Below are positions 1-5,240 of a stretch of 5,240 bases of DNA, piece by piece. The notes beneath the pieces are model-generated. The model was not told where the DNA came from. It ran no database searches and worked only from the letters and a program-made list of their open reading frames with translations. Location of the stretch: the NCBI GenBank assembly GCA_002297865.1, contig DBKX01000147.1, positions 1-5,240 of the forward strand. Direction: 5' to 3'. This DNA comes from Lachnoclostridium sp. UBA739 (lineage in GTDB: Bacteria; Bacillota_A; Clostridia; Lachnospirales; Lachnospiraceae). The translations under genes and the position numbers were made by a program. The stretch's first letter is position 1. Every line of letters begins with the position of its first letter.

Positions 1-1642
1 CCTGCCCGACATCTAGCATCGTAACCTCTAAACCAGACACTGGAATATGAAAAAACAAAAGAAGCACCGCAATCGGAACAAAAACCACAACTGCTTTATG
101 TAACTTCTTATGAATGCCATAGCAAAACAACCCAATAAGCAGCACATACACTATAATCTGCCACTCTTTTGGACGCCCCGTAATAATCGTTTGATACGCA
201 AAGCTATGGAATAATTCACATAGGAAATGATAGAACTTTAAAATATAGTGGACACTACCGCTTAGAAAATATCCTAGGGACATCCAACACGAACCAAACA
301 GTGCAATCAGAATTGCAGCTATCATTAACAAGGAAGCTAAAGGAAGAATCAATAAATTAAGAACTGGTGCAAGACTTGCAACCTCGTAGAAATGAAACAG
401 AATGACCGGAAGTGTGACAATTTGAATACAACAGCTTACAAGCAATGTAGAACGAAACAGTTTGGTAAAACGGTTGAACCAGACACCTAGACTATAATAT
501 TCTGATTTTTCCTTTTGCTTCATTCTGGATTCGAAACTAGGCAAAAGCCAATGCATATACTCCTTACACAGAGGACAAAACCAGACTACCCCAACTACTG
601 CTAAGAATGATAGTTGAAACCCACACTGAAACAGCTGATATGGTTGTTTGAACAGAATAAAGAATCCGCTGACTGCAATTGCAGATTGAGAGTCATAGGT
701 CCGGCTTACCAAACAAGCTGACAGGGACAGACACATCATAAGAACTGCTCGATTTGTTGATACACTAAACCCAGTCATAATGCCATAGAGATAAACAAGA
801 ATCATACAAATAATAGAGGCAAGATTGTGATGAAGCCCTGCTTTCTTTAATAGTTTGAACAACAATAAACCAATCATTGAGATATGAAGCCCCGAAATGG
901 CTAAGATGTGGGATATTCCCGCCTTCTGGTATAATATTTTTATCTCAGTACTTAATTCACTCTTGTCCCCAAGAACCATTGCATGCAGGATTTCGCTGTC
1001 CTCTTTTGTTAAAACGGTATGATAGGTACGACTTATTCTTTCTTTTAATTTACGCAAGAAACGGTATAATGGAATCTTTCCTGGTATTTTTCCTGTTATC
1101 TTTCCCTCCCAAACCTTATAACGAACTCCTTTTGCCTCATAATATGCTTTACTGTCATATTGCCCCGGATTGGCAGCCTCGTCAAACTCTGTTATTTCTC
1201 CCTGTACCGTAAGTTTATCTCCAATGTCACATAAGTAATAAGAAGTATCTTGTATCATAATTTGACTGACAGAAACACACTTACGATTTACTTTCACAAC
1301 TACATCATATAAATAGATTTCTTGAAAATTGGATTTTTCTATAACATTTGTGACTTTTCCTTGGAACTTAACGTTTGTACTAAGATATTTTTCGGGTAAG
1401 TGATTGCTTAATGTATAATATGTAGGCAGAAAATAACCAAGACATAGGAATATGGGAAGTAATAGAATGAAAACATCTGAATGAACAAGATATTTTTGTT
1501 TTAAATGATAAAAGAAAGGATAACTGCCAAGACATGCTAACAAAATAATAGGAATAAAACAAAAAACAGAACATATATATTTATTACAGACGATACCTAT
1601 CATAAAAAGACATAGTATCCAAATTGAAGGTCTTTTGACCAA
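1..1642 (-). CDS. comEC: ComEC/Rec2 DNA-uptake channel, partial (C-terminus beyond left edge)
   Basis: Polytopic membrane protein that carries transforming single-stranded DNA across the cytoplasmic membrane. The frame stays open from the start region to base 1, giving about 547 residues. Counting from the ATG at 1648, hydrophobic helices at about 9-45 and 59-78 flank an N-terminal OB-like (DUF4131-type) domain with NPGQYD at 160-165. The multi-helix Competence domain follows, with HILAISGLHI (247-256), TGFSVSTNRA (292-301) and QLSFLAV (345-351). The visible part ends in LDVGQ (545-549), the first motif of the C-terminal metallo-beta-lactamase-like domain, so roughly the last quarter to third of the protein is missing. 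No frameshift or stop is seen, so this is a window cut and not a pseudogene. Start: TTG at 1642 lies 7 bases after GGGAGG (1655-1650), whereas the ATG at 1648 is only 1 base from it; TTG is preferred. Cys124 and Cys140 in the extracellular domain might form a disulfide, as reported for B. subtilis ComEC (inference). Last gene of the visible cluster. Confidence 0.95.
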   Translation of the reverse strand, partial: MVKRPSIWILCLFMIGIVCNKYICSVFCFIPIILLACLGSYPFFYHLKQKYLVHSDVFILLLPIFLCLGYFLPTYYTLSNHLPEKYLSTNVKFQGKVTNVIEKSNFQEIYLYDVVVKVNRKCVSVSQIMIQDTSYYLCDIGDKLTVQGEITEFDEAANPGQYDSKAYYEAKGVRYKVWEGKITGKIPGKIPLYRFLRKLKERISRTYHTVLTKEDSEILHAMVLGDKSELSTEIKILYQKAGISHILAISGLHISMIGLLLFKLLKKAGLHHNLASIICMILVYLYGIMTGFSVSTNRAVLMMCLSLSACLVSRTYDSQSAIAVSGFFILFKQPYQLFQCGFQLSFLAVVGVVWFCPLCKEYMHWLLPSFESRMKQKEKSEYYSLGVWFNRFTKLFRSTLLVSCCIQIVTLPVILFHFYEVASLAPVLNLLILPLASLLMIAAILIALFGSCWMSLGYFLSGSVHYILKFYHFLCELFHSFAYQTIITGRPKEWQIIVYVLLIGLFCYGIHKKLHKAVVVFVPIAVLLLFFHIPVSGLEVTMLDVGQ

Positions 1643-1649
1643 TGACATT

Positions 1650-1655
1650 CCTCCC
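1650..1655 (-). promoter_or_regulatory. Shine-Dalgarno site deciding the comEC start
   Basis: The minus strand reads GGGAGG here. It sits 1 base before an ATG (1648) and 7 bases before an in-frame TTG (1642). Normal spacing is about 5-9 bases, so this site favours the TTG, giving a protein that begins MVKRPS. Which start the cell uses is inferred, not seen. Confidence 0.7.
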
Positions 1656-1658
1656 TAT

Positions 1659-1696
1659 ATATAGCCTGCTGTCTCCCCTTAGACAACAGGCTGTAT
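1659..1696. terminator. Intergenic hairpin between the GerMN lipoprotein gene and comEC; terminator-like on the plus strand
   Basis: A 12-base inverted repeat (arms 1663-1674 and 1681-1692, 6-base loop 1675-1680) lies in the gap before comEC. In minus-strand RNA all 12 positions pair, one as a G-U wobble, and the hairpin is followed by an A/U stretch and then the comEC ribosome site, with no real U-run. In plus-strand RNA the same position is a C-A mismatch, but the stem is followed by a T-rich tract (TATTTTTTAATTT, 1694-1706) typical of an intrinsic terminator. It may act as an RNA stability, processing or attenuation element in the operon transcript, or stop antisense transcription leaving comEC. 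The inverted repeat is certain; its role is not. Confidence 0.6.
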
Positions 1697-1716
1697 TTTT
1701 TAATTTCTTACAGCGT

Positions 1717-2664
1717 TTAATTGATTACGATATCCAGATTTCGTTCAAAGAATCCATCAAATTTTATCTTTTCACGATAAGTTGGAACGGCAACTCCATC
1801 AATCATAAACTGCACTTTGTTAATAGATGACATTTCACACAATGAATTTACAATCGAATAGATTGCCACTTCATCTGTTATATCAGGAAGCTTATTCATA
1901 AATTTCTTGTTAAGATACACATAGCAGACACCTTCACGAATTGCTGTTTTCTGAACAACAGTACCTTTCGGAATCGTTGCTTTTACTTCCTCGTTTTCAA
2001 TATTTTTAATCACGCCTGGTCCATCAATCAGTCTTTGAATAATAAGCTGTTCCAAAGAAATAGTTCCATCATACGTTACACTTACATCTACTTCTTTCAA
2101 ACGATTTCCTTTTTTATTGGCAAAATACAAACTCATAGTTACATTTTGACTAAAATTAGTTTCTCTTCCTGTATTGTCAATAAAATCTTCTGCCGTTTCA
2201 AATCCATACGGCTTATCGGCAGACTGCATTAATGGCTGGTCTTCTACATAGATTTCAACACATTCCACGCCTTTTATCTGGCACATCATCTTTACAACTG
2301 CCGCACGAAGAAAGATTTCTGATATACCTGTCAAATTAGAATAATTTGAATTAAAATGAAGAATAAGCTGTCCATCATCATTTAATTCAAAGGTCAAAAG
2401 CTCAACATTATCTGGTTTCACCTTTTTGTATTGCAAAGATTTTGGTACTTTTGACATGGCATCTATCAGTTCCGAAATCAAATCCATTGCATCGGTTGCT
2501 TTTGCCTCATAAGAAGCACTGACCAACTCTGTTTCTTCACTGTTACAATAATAAATTTCATATTCATTTTTTTTGTTCTCTGAATGTTCTTTCTTATTAC
2601 ATCCCATAAGAGCCAAAACGGATATGAAACATAACAGAACAATAATTATTTTACTTTTCTGCAT
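1717..2664 (-). CDS. Lipoprotein with two GerMN-type domains
   Basis: 315 residues, predicted to be anchored to the outer face of the cytoplasmic membrane. The N-terminus has a short basic stretch (MQKSK), a hydrophobic segment (about 6-20) and the lipobox LMGC with Cys22 as the lipidation site, then a charged linker. Two alpha/beta GerMN-like regions follow, at about 55-143 and 175-292. The second has the usual order of a helix, DGP (214-216), an IPKGT turn (231-235), a short strand (VCYVYLN), a helix (TDEVAIYSIVNSL) and the closing strand VQFMIDG (284-290). GerMN domains occur in spore germination protein GerM and in actinobacterial LpqB; their exact activity is unclear and an enzymatic role should not be assumed. 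The start is well supported: AGGAGG at 2678-2673 is 8 bases before the ATG and overlaps the kinase stop codon, so translation is probably coupled to the kinase. This placement suggests an accessory or modulator of the kinase, or a cell-wall or sporulation-linked role (inference). Confidence 0.85.
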   Translation of the reverse strand: MQKSKIIIVLLCFISVLALMGCNKKEHSENKKNEYEIYYCNSEETELVSASYEAKATDAMDLISELIDAMSKVPKSLQYKKVKPDNVELLTFELNDDGQLILHFNSNYSNLTGISEIFLRAAVVKMMCQIKGVECVEIYVEDQPLMQSADKPYGFETAEDFIDNTGRETNFSQNVTMSLYFANKKGNRLKEVDVSVTYDGTISLEQLIIQRLIDGPGVIKNIENEEVKATIPKGTVVQKTAIREGVCYVYLNKKFMNKLPDITDEVAIYSIVNSLCEMSSINKVQFMIDGVAVPTYREKIKFDGFFERNLDIVIN

Positions 2665-2672
2665 ATCCTATA

Positions 2673-2678
2673 CCTCCT
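2673..2678 (-). promoter_or_regulatory. Shine-Dalgarno site of the GerMN lipoprotein gene, overlapping the kinase stop
   Basis: AGGAGG on the minus strand, 8 bases before the ATG at 2664. Its first bases belong to the TAG stop of the histidine kinase (2679-2677), so ribosomes finishing the kinase stop on the site used for the next gene. Confidence 0.85.
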
Positions 2679-4077
2679 ATGCAATATAAGTCAATGGAAT
2701 ACGAACGGTAAATGTCGTTCCTTCCTGCTCTTTGCTGTATACTTTAATTGCTCCACGATGCATTAAGATAGCATTTCTTGTAATAGACAGACCTAGACCT
2801 GTTCCACCTGTTTCTCTTGAACGCGCTTTATCTACACGATAAAAACGTTCAAATATGGAATCCTGTGCATCTTCAGGAATACCCACACCGGAGTCCGATA
2901 CTTTCAGATAGAAAAACTTATGGTCAGCATTCAGTGTTACGTGAACCCATCCTTCATCATAATTGTACTTGATGGCATTTTCAATTAAGTTGTTAATGGC
3001 AAGCGACAATTTTACCTCATCTACTTCCGCCATAACAGGACGGAATGACTCAAATACCAGCTCAATGGATCGTTTATTGGCAATTGGCTGTAATCGCTTT
3101 AGTATCTGCTCAACCAGTTCATTGATGTTTAGGTTTGTTATATTCATCTCTCCAGACTTCTTATCCATTTTTACAAGAGACAGTAAATCTGTAATAATCT
3201 TATTCTCACGTTCGATTTCCTCTGTGATATCTACTAAGAATTCACGATATAATTCATTTGGCACTTCTTCCTGACTTAAAAGGGAGTCAGATAGTACTTT
3301 AATGGAAGTAATCGGTGTCTTTAACTCGTGAGATACGTTGGATACAAATTCCTGTCGACTATCCTCTAGTTTTTGAAGTCTTGCTAACATATGGTTAAAA
3401 GAATCTGAGATACTTTCCATCTCCTTGAATCCTTTAAATTCTATTTTTTCATCCATAAATCCATCGGACCATCTGTCAAACGAGTTTGTTATCTGTTTCA
3501 AAGGTCTAAGATAAAAATTTCCGTATAAAATGGAACAAGTGCAAACTAAGATTACTAGAACCAAAAACATAAGAACTGTTGTCTGCTGCATCTCATCATA
3601 GATAGTCTGAATTCCTACAATAGAAAAGCTGGTAATAATACCTCCAATTATCTCCTTATTATCCGGATTAATAACTGGATAAGTTAACTCAACATATTGA
3701 TTGGTTCGATCAATATACTTTCCAGTATTGCCACGTACTGCCTGTACAACTTCTTCTGAAATCAAGGTTTTTCCCTCTTCCAATCCATAGGTATCAAAAC
3801 GAATCGTCAGTCCATTGTCCACAATTAGGATTCTTCCCTCATAAATATCAGCAACCTGTGCTATTTCATTAATTACACTAGCTATTTTCGCAGGATCTGT
3901 GGCTGTATAATACCCATTGGACACAAGCAGGTTGGAAATAATATTGATATTACGTGTTAATTCCGCTATTTTCTGCTCCATTGCCCGATTTTCATAGGTG
4001 TTCAAAAGCAGCTTTGACATTGCAAATATTGGCAGAATTCCAATTAAGATGCATACAGTAATCAGCTGCAATTTCAT
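2677..4077 (-). CDS. Membrane sensor histidine kinase, HAMP type, WalK/PhoR-like
   Basis: 466 residues from the ATG at 4077. It senses an external signal, autophosphorylates and passes phosphate to the regulator encoded just upstream. Domain order: membrane helix about 4-25; extracytoplasmic sensor about 26-165 with a Cache-like pattern (strand ILIVDNG at 83-89, then GKYIDR and a closing GGIITSF); membrane helix about 166-187; HAMP about 189-241; HisKA with the H-box SHELKTP, His250 being the phosphorylation site; HATPase_c with N-box NNLIENAIKYN (362-372), G1 DSGVGI (395-400), F-box FERFYRVD (409-416) and G2 GGTGLGL (424-430). All catalytic motifs are intact. There is no cytoplasmic PAS domain between HAMP and HisKA, unlike B. 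subtilis WalK. The start is uncertain: ATG 4077 is the only standard start after the in-frame TGA at 4128 but has no good ribosome site. The open frame upstream encodes a basic N-terminus (FKKIQQKVKIFQS) that would suit an inner-face extension if ATT 4119 were used. It is 12 bases from the lipoprotein gene. Confidence 0.93.
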   Translation of the reverse strand: MKLQLITVCILIGILPIFAMSKLLLNTYENRAMEQKIAELTRNINIISNLLVSNGYYTATDPAKIASVINEIAQVADIYEGRILIVDNGLTIRFDTYGLEEGKTLISEEVVQAVRGNTGKYIDRTNQYVELTYPVINPDNKEIIGGIITSFSIVGIQTIYDEMQQTTVLMFLVLVILVCTCSILYGNFYLRPLKQITNSFDRWSDGFMDEKIEFKGFKEMESISDSFNHMLARLQKLEDSRQEFVSNVSHELKTPITSIKVLSDSLLSQEEVPNELYREFLVDITEEIERENKIITDLLSLVKMDKKSGEMNITNLNINELVEQILKRLQPIANKRSIELVFESFRPVMAEVDEVKLSLAINNLIENAIKYNYDEGWVHVTLNADHKFFYLKVSDSGVGIPEDAQDSIFERFYRVDKARSRETGGTGLGLSITRNAILMHRGAIKVYSKEQEGTTFTVRIPLTYIA

Positions 4078-4121
4078 ACTTTGAAATATTTTTACCTTTT
4101 GTTGTATCTTCTTAAAAATGT

Positions 4122-4127
4122 CTCCTC
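4122..4127 (-). promoter_or_regulatory. Strong Shine-Dalgarno-like GAGGAG without a matching standard start codon
   Basis: GAGGAG on the minus strand, just inside the in-frame TGA that bounds the kinase frame. The next in-frame candidate is ATT (4119-4117), only 2 bases away and a rare start codon; the first ATG (4077) is 44 bases downstream. It may serve an ATT start, enhance ribosome loading, or be coincidental. Confidence 0.4.
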
Positions 4128-4168
4128 ACCCGCCCTTTCAAACAAATGCAGTTTCATATACTATCATG

Positions 4169-4198
4169 AAATAAGAAGTTCCGAAGAACTTCTTATCT
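4169..4198 (-). ncRNA. UUCG-capped RNA hairpin between regulator and kinase genes
   Basis: Arms 4171-4181 and 4186-4196 are perfect 11-base complements; a G-U and an A-U pair extend the stem to 13. In the minus-strand transcript the loop is UUCG closed by a C-G pair, the exceptionally stable tetraloop class. The bases after the stem (UUCAUGAUAG) are not a U-run, so this is not a standard intrinsic terminator. It lies about 30 bases after the regulator stop and about 90 before the kinase ATG. It may protect the upstream regulator RNA 3' end, mark a cleavage site, or reduce read-through so that less kinase than regulator is made. The structure is read directly; the role is inferred. It is listed as an RNA element, not an independent RNA gene. 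Confidence 0.65.
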
Positions 4199-4228
4199 GA
4201 ACTAATCGTATCTTTTTGTTTTTCCTTT

Positions 4229-4924
4229 CTAATCTTGAAAGAAATAACCAACGCCCCACTTTGTATGTATATACTGTGGCTCGCTTGGATTTGTTTCGAT
4301 CTTTTCGCGTAATCTACGTATATGCACATCTACTGTTCTTACATCGCCAGGGTAATCAAATCCCCACACTGTATTCAGTAAATTTTCACGACTATATACT
4401 TTATTCTTATTCAGCATTAAAAGTTCTAATAAATCAAACTCTTTTGCTGTTAAATTGACTTCTTTATTGGCAATATAGACTCTTCTGCTTTCGCAGTCGA
4501 CTTTTAACTGACCATAGGAAACCGTTTTACCTTCTTCCTCATCCTTTGCCTTCTTATTATTGCCGCTTCTTCTCATAATGGCTTTAATACGTGCTTTTAC
4601 TTCTAAGATATTAAATGGCTTTGTGATATAATCATCTGCACCATATTCCAAGCCCAGAATTTTATCCATGTCATCACCTTTCGCTGTCAACATGATAATA
4701 GGCATCTGGGAAAATTCTCGAATCTGCTGACACACCTGAAAGCCATCAAGTTTCGGCAACATGACATCTAATAACACTACATCATATTCTTTTTTCTTTG
4801 CCGCCTCTAATGCTTCCTCCCCATCATAGGCACAATCTACATCCATCCCATCTTGTTCCAGACTAAAACGGATCCCTTTCACAATTAATTTTTCGTCATC
4901 AACGACCAGCACATTCTTTCCCAA
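4229..4924 (-). CDS. OmpR-family response regulator, WalR/PhoP-like
   Basis: DNA-binding transcription regulator, partner of the kinase encoded next. Numbered from the upstream GTG at 4933 (234 residues), the receiver domain spans about 7-120, with acidic pair Asp12-Asp13, phosphoacceptor Asp56 (VVLLDVMLP), Thr83 and Lys105 (ITKPF), all intact. A charged linker (about 123-135) leads to the winged-helix domain, about 138-232: LTAKEFDLLELL (161-172), recognition-helix region DVRTVDVHIRRLREKIE (197-213) and the wing turn WGVGYFF. That helix strongly resembles the WalR/YycF type by memory of family sequences. Start: the GTG at 4933 lies within the ribosome site GAGGTGA and is unlikely. TTG at 4924 is 8 bases after GAGG and gives a protein of 231 residues starting MGKNVLVVDD, which is more typical, so it is chosen here. 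The comEA stop is 13 bases upstream of it, implying co-transcription and probable coupling. Targets cannot be read from this window; envelope or cell-wall genes are a guess based on family. Confidence 0.93.
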   Translation of the reverse strand: MGKNVLVVDDEKLIVKGIRFSLEQDGMDVDCAYDGEEALEAAKKKEYDVVLLDVMLPKLDGFQVCQQIREFSQMPIIMLTAKGDDMDKILGLEYGADDYITKPFNILEVKARIKAIMRRSGNNKKAKDEEEGKTVSYGQLKVDCESRRVYIANKEVNLTAKEFDLLELLMLNKNKVYSRENLLNTVWGFDYPGDVRTVDVHIRRLREKIETNPSEPQYIHTKWGVGYFFQD

Positions 4925-4929
4925 TTCTT

Positions 4930-4936
4930 TCACCTC
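4930..4936 (-). promoter_or_regulatory. Shine-Dalgarno site deciding the regulator start
   Basis: GAGGTGA on the minus strand, immediately after the comEA stop. The GTG within it is in frame with the regulator but cannot easily be both ribosome site and start; the TTG at 4924 has an 8-base spacing. Confidence 0.7.
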
Positions 4937-4937
4937 G

Positions 4938-5240
4938 TCACTGCACAGAAATTAAGTCTTTTACTTTATTAAAAACACCGTCCTTAATTCCTTCCACATT
5001 CTTTAATTCTTCTATTGACTGAAACGCTCCATGATCTTCCCGATAAGAAATGATGCATCCTGCTTTCGCTTCTCCAATACCGGGTAACGAAGTAAGCTTA
5101 TCTATATCAGCAGTATTTATGTTCACCTTATCCTCCGCACCACTTTTGCTTTCTGTAGTCGTTCCATCCTGCAAATTAACCAAAACACTTTCATTTGCAC
5201 TAGAACTTGATACTTCATCCTCTGTTGGAACATATATTTT
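4938..5240 (-). CDS. comEA: ComEA helix-hairpin-helix competence protein, partial (N-terminus beyond right edge)
   Basis: The C-terminal 100 residues of a membrane-anchored DNA receptor that binds incoming double-stranded DNA outside the membrane and hands it to ComEC. The frame is open to the right edge, so the true start, membrane anchor and most of the SLBB-like domain lie outside; the leading KIYVPTEDE is what usually closes that domain. A Ser/Thr/Gly-rich linker follows (visible residues about 10-36), then the paired helix-hairpin-helix DNA-binding domain: VNINTADIDKLTSLPGIG (39-56), with hairpin LPGIGEAKA, and the second unit GAFQSIEELKNVEGI (71-85). The conserved glycines and the NINTA entry motif are intact. 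An internal TTG at 5183 is not the start. It is followed directly by the regulator gene, which is unusual, since comEA is commonly followed by comEB or comEC. Confidence 0.93.
   Translation of the reverse strand, partial: KIYVPTEDEVSSSSANESVLVNLQDGTTTESKSGAEDKVNINTADIDKLTSLPGIGEAKAGCIISYREDHGAFQSIEELKNVEGIKDGVFNKVKDLISVQ

Noticed and set aside
877..1212. Plus-strand open frame of 111 codons
   Set aside because: Lies wholly inside comEC on the opposite strand; no ribosome site, no recognisable domain. Shadow frame.
1380..1574. Minus-strand open frame of 64 codons
   Set aside because: Overlaps the N-terminal membrane part of comEC in another frame; hydrophobic look comes from the T-rich coding of membrane helices.
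1..1648. comEC as a truncated pseudogene
   Set aside because: The frame is intact to base 1 and stops at the window edge, precisely at the start of the next expected domain; the cut belongs to the window.
1658..1686. Promoter-like TTGTCT - 17 bases - TATATA on the minus strand before comEC
   Set aside because: Spacing is right, but transcription would begin within the comEC ribosome site, leaving no usable leader, and both boxes lie in the hairpin. Probably chance.
1642..1830. Plus-strand open frame spanning the comEC-lipoprotein gap
   Set aside because: It crosses the hairpin and the end of the lipoprotein gene, with no family signal or ribosome site.
2035..2232. Plus-strand open frame within the lipoprotein gene
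   Set aside because: Antisense to a well-supported gene; no independent support.
2963..3274. Plus-strand open frame of 103 codons within the kinase gene
   Set aside because: Complement of the HisKA/HATPase coding region; serine-rich composition typical of an antisense shadow.
4169..4198. UUCG hairpin as an intrinsic terminator
   Set aside because: No U-run follows on either strand, and the kinase downstream needs read-through.
4138..4458. Small open frames on both strands over the regulator 3' end and the gap
   Set aside because: They overlap the regulator's winged-helix region and the UUCG hairpin; no start signal or recognisable product, so no small gene is called in the gap.

Overview
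The window is a compact, one-directional gene block. All five genes lie on the minus strand, so they are read from the right edge toward the left. The DNA is AT-rich, Shine-Dalgarno sites are strong (AGGAGG, GGGAGG, GAGG), and the proteins look like those of Gram-positive, low-GC Firmicutes. The gene set and protein style suggest a clostridial organism, most likely Lachnospiraceae; this taxon is inferred from memory of similar neighbourhoods, not from a search. There is no mobile element, CRISPR array, tRNA or rRNA. Reading frames on the plus strand are shadows of the minus-strand genes.

In transcription order the layout is: (1) the C-terminal part of comEA, a helix-hairpin-helix DNA-binding competence protein, cut by the right edge; (2) an OmpR-family response regulator resembling WalR/PhoP, starting a few bases after comEA stops; (3) after a long gap holding a very regular UUCG-capped hairpin, a membrane sensor histidine kinase; (4) immediately after it, a lipoprotein with two GerMN-type domains; (5) after a gap of about 70 bases holding a second hairpin, comEC, the DNA-uptake channel, cut by the left edge exactly where its C-terminal metallo-beta-lactamase-like domain begins (LDVGQ).

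Functionally this is a late-competence DNA-uptake pair (ComEA receptor, ComEC channel) split by a cell-envelope sensing module (regulator, kinase, surface lipoprotein). Spacing supports co-transcription: 4 to 13 bases from comEA to the regulator and 12 bases from kinase to lipoprotein. The two longer gaps each carry a hairpin and may adjust the relative output of the downstream genes. Regulator, kinase and GerMN lipoprotein together resemble the actinobacterial MtrA-MtrB-LpqB arrangement, so the lipoprotein may tune the kinase outside the membrane (inference). No convincing promoter is visible; the main one is presumably upstream of comEA, outside the window.

Nothing here requires a wholly new system. 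The points most worth a second look are the insertion of the sensing module between comEA and comEC, the two intergenic hairpins, and the non-ATG or unclear start codons of three of the genes.
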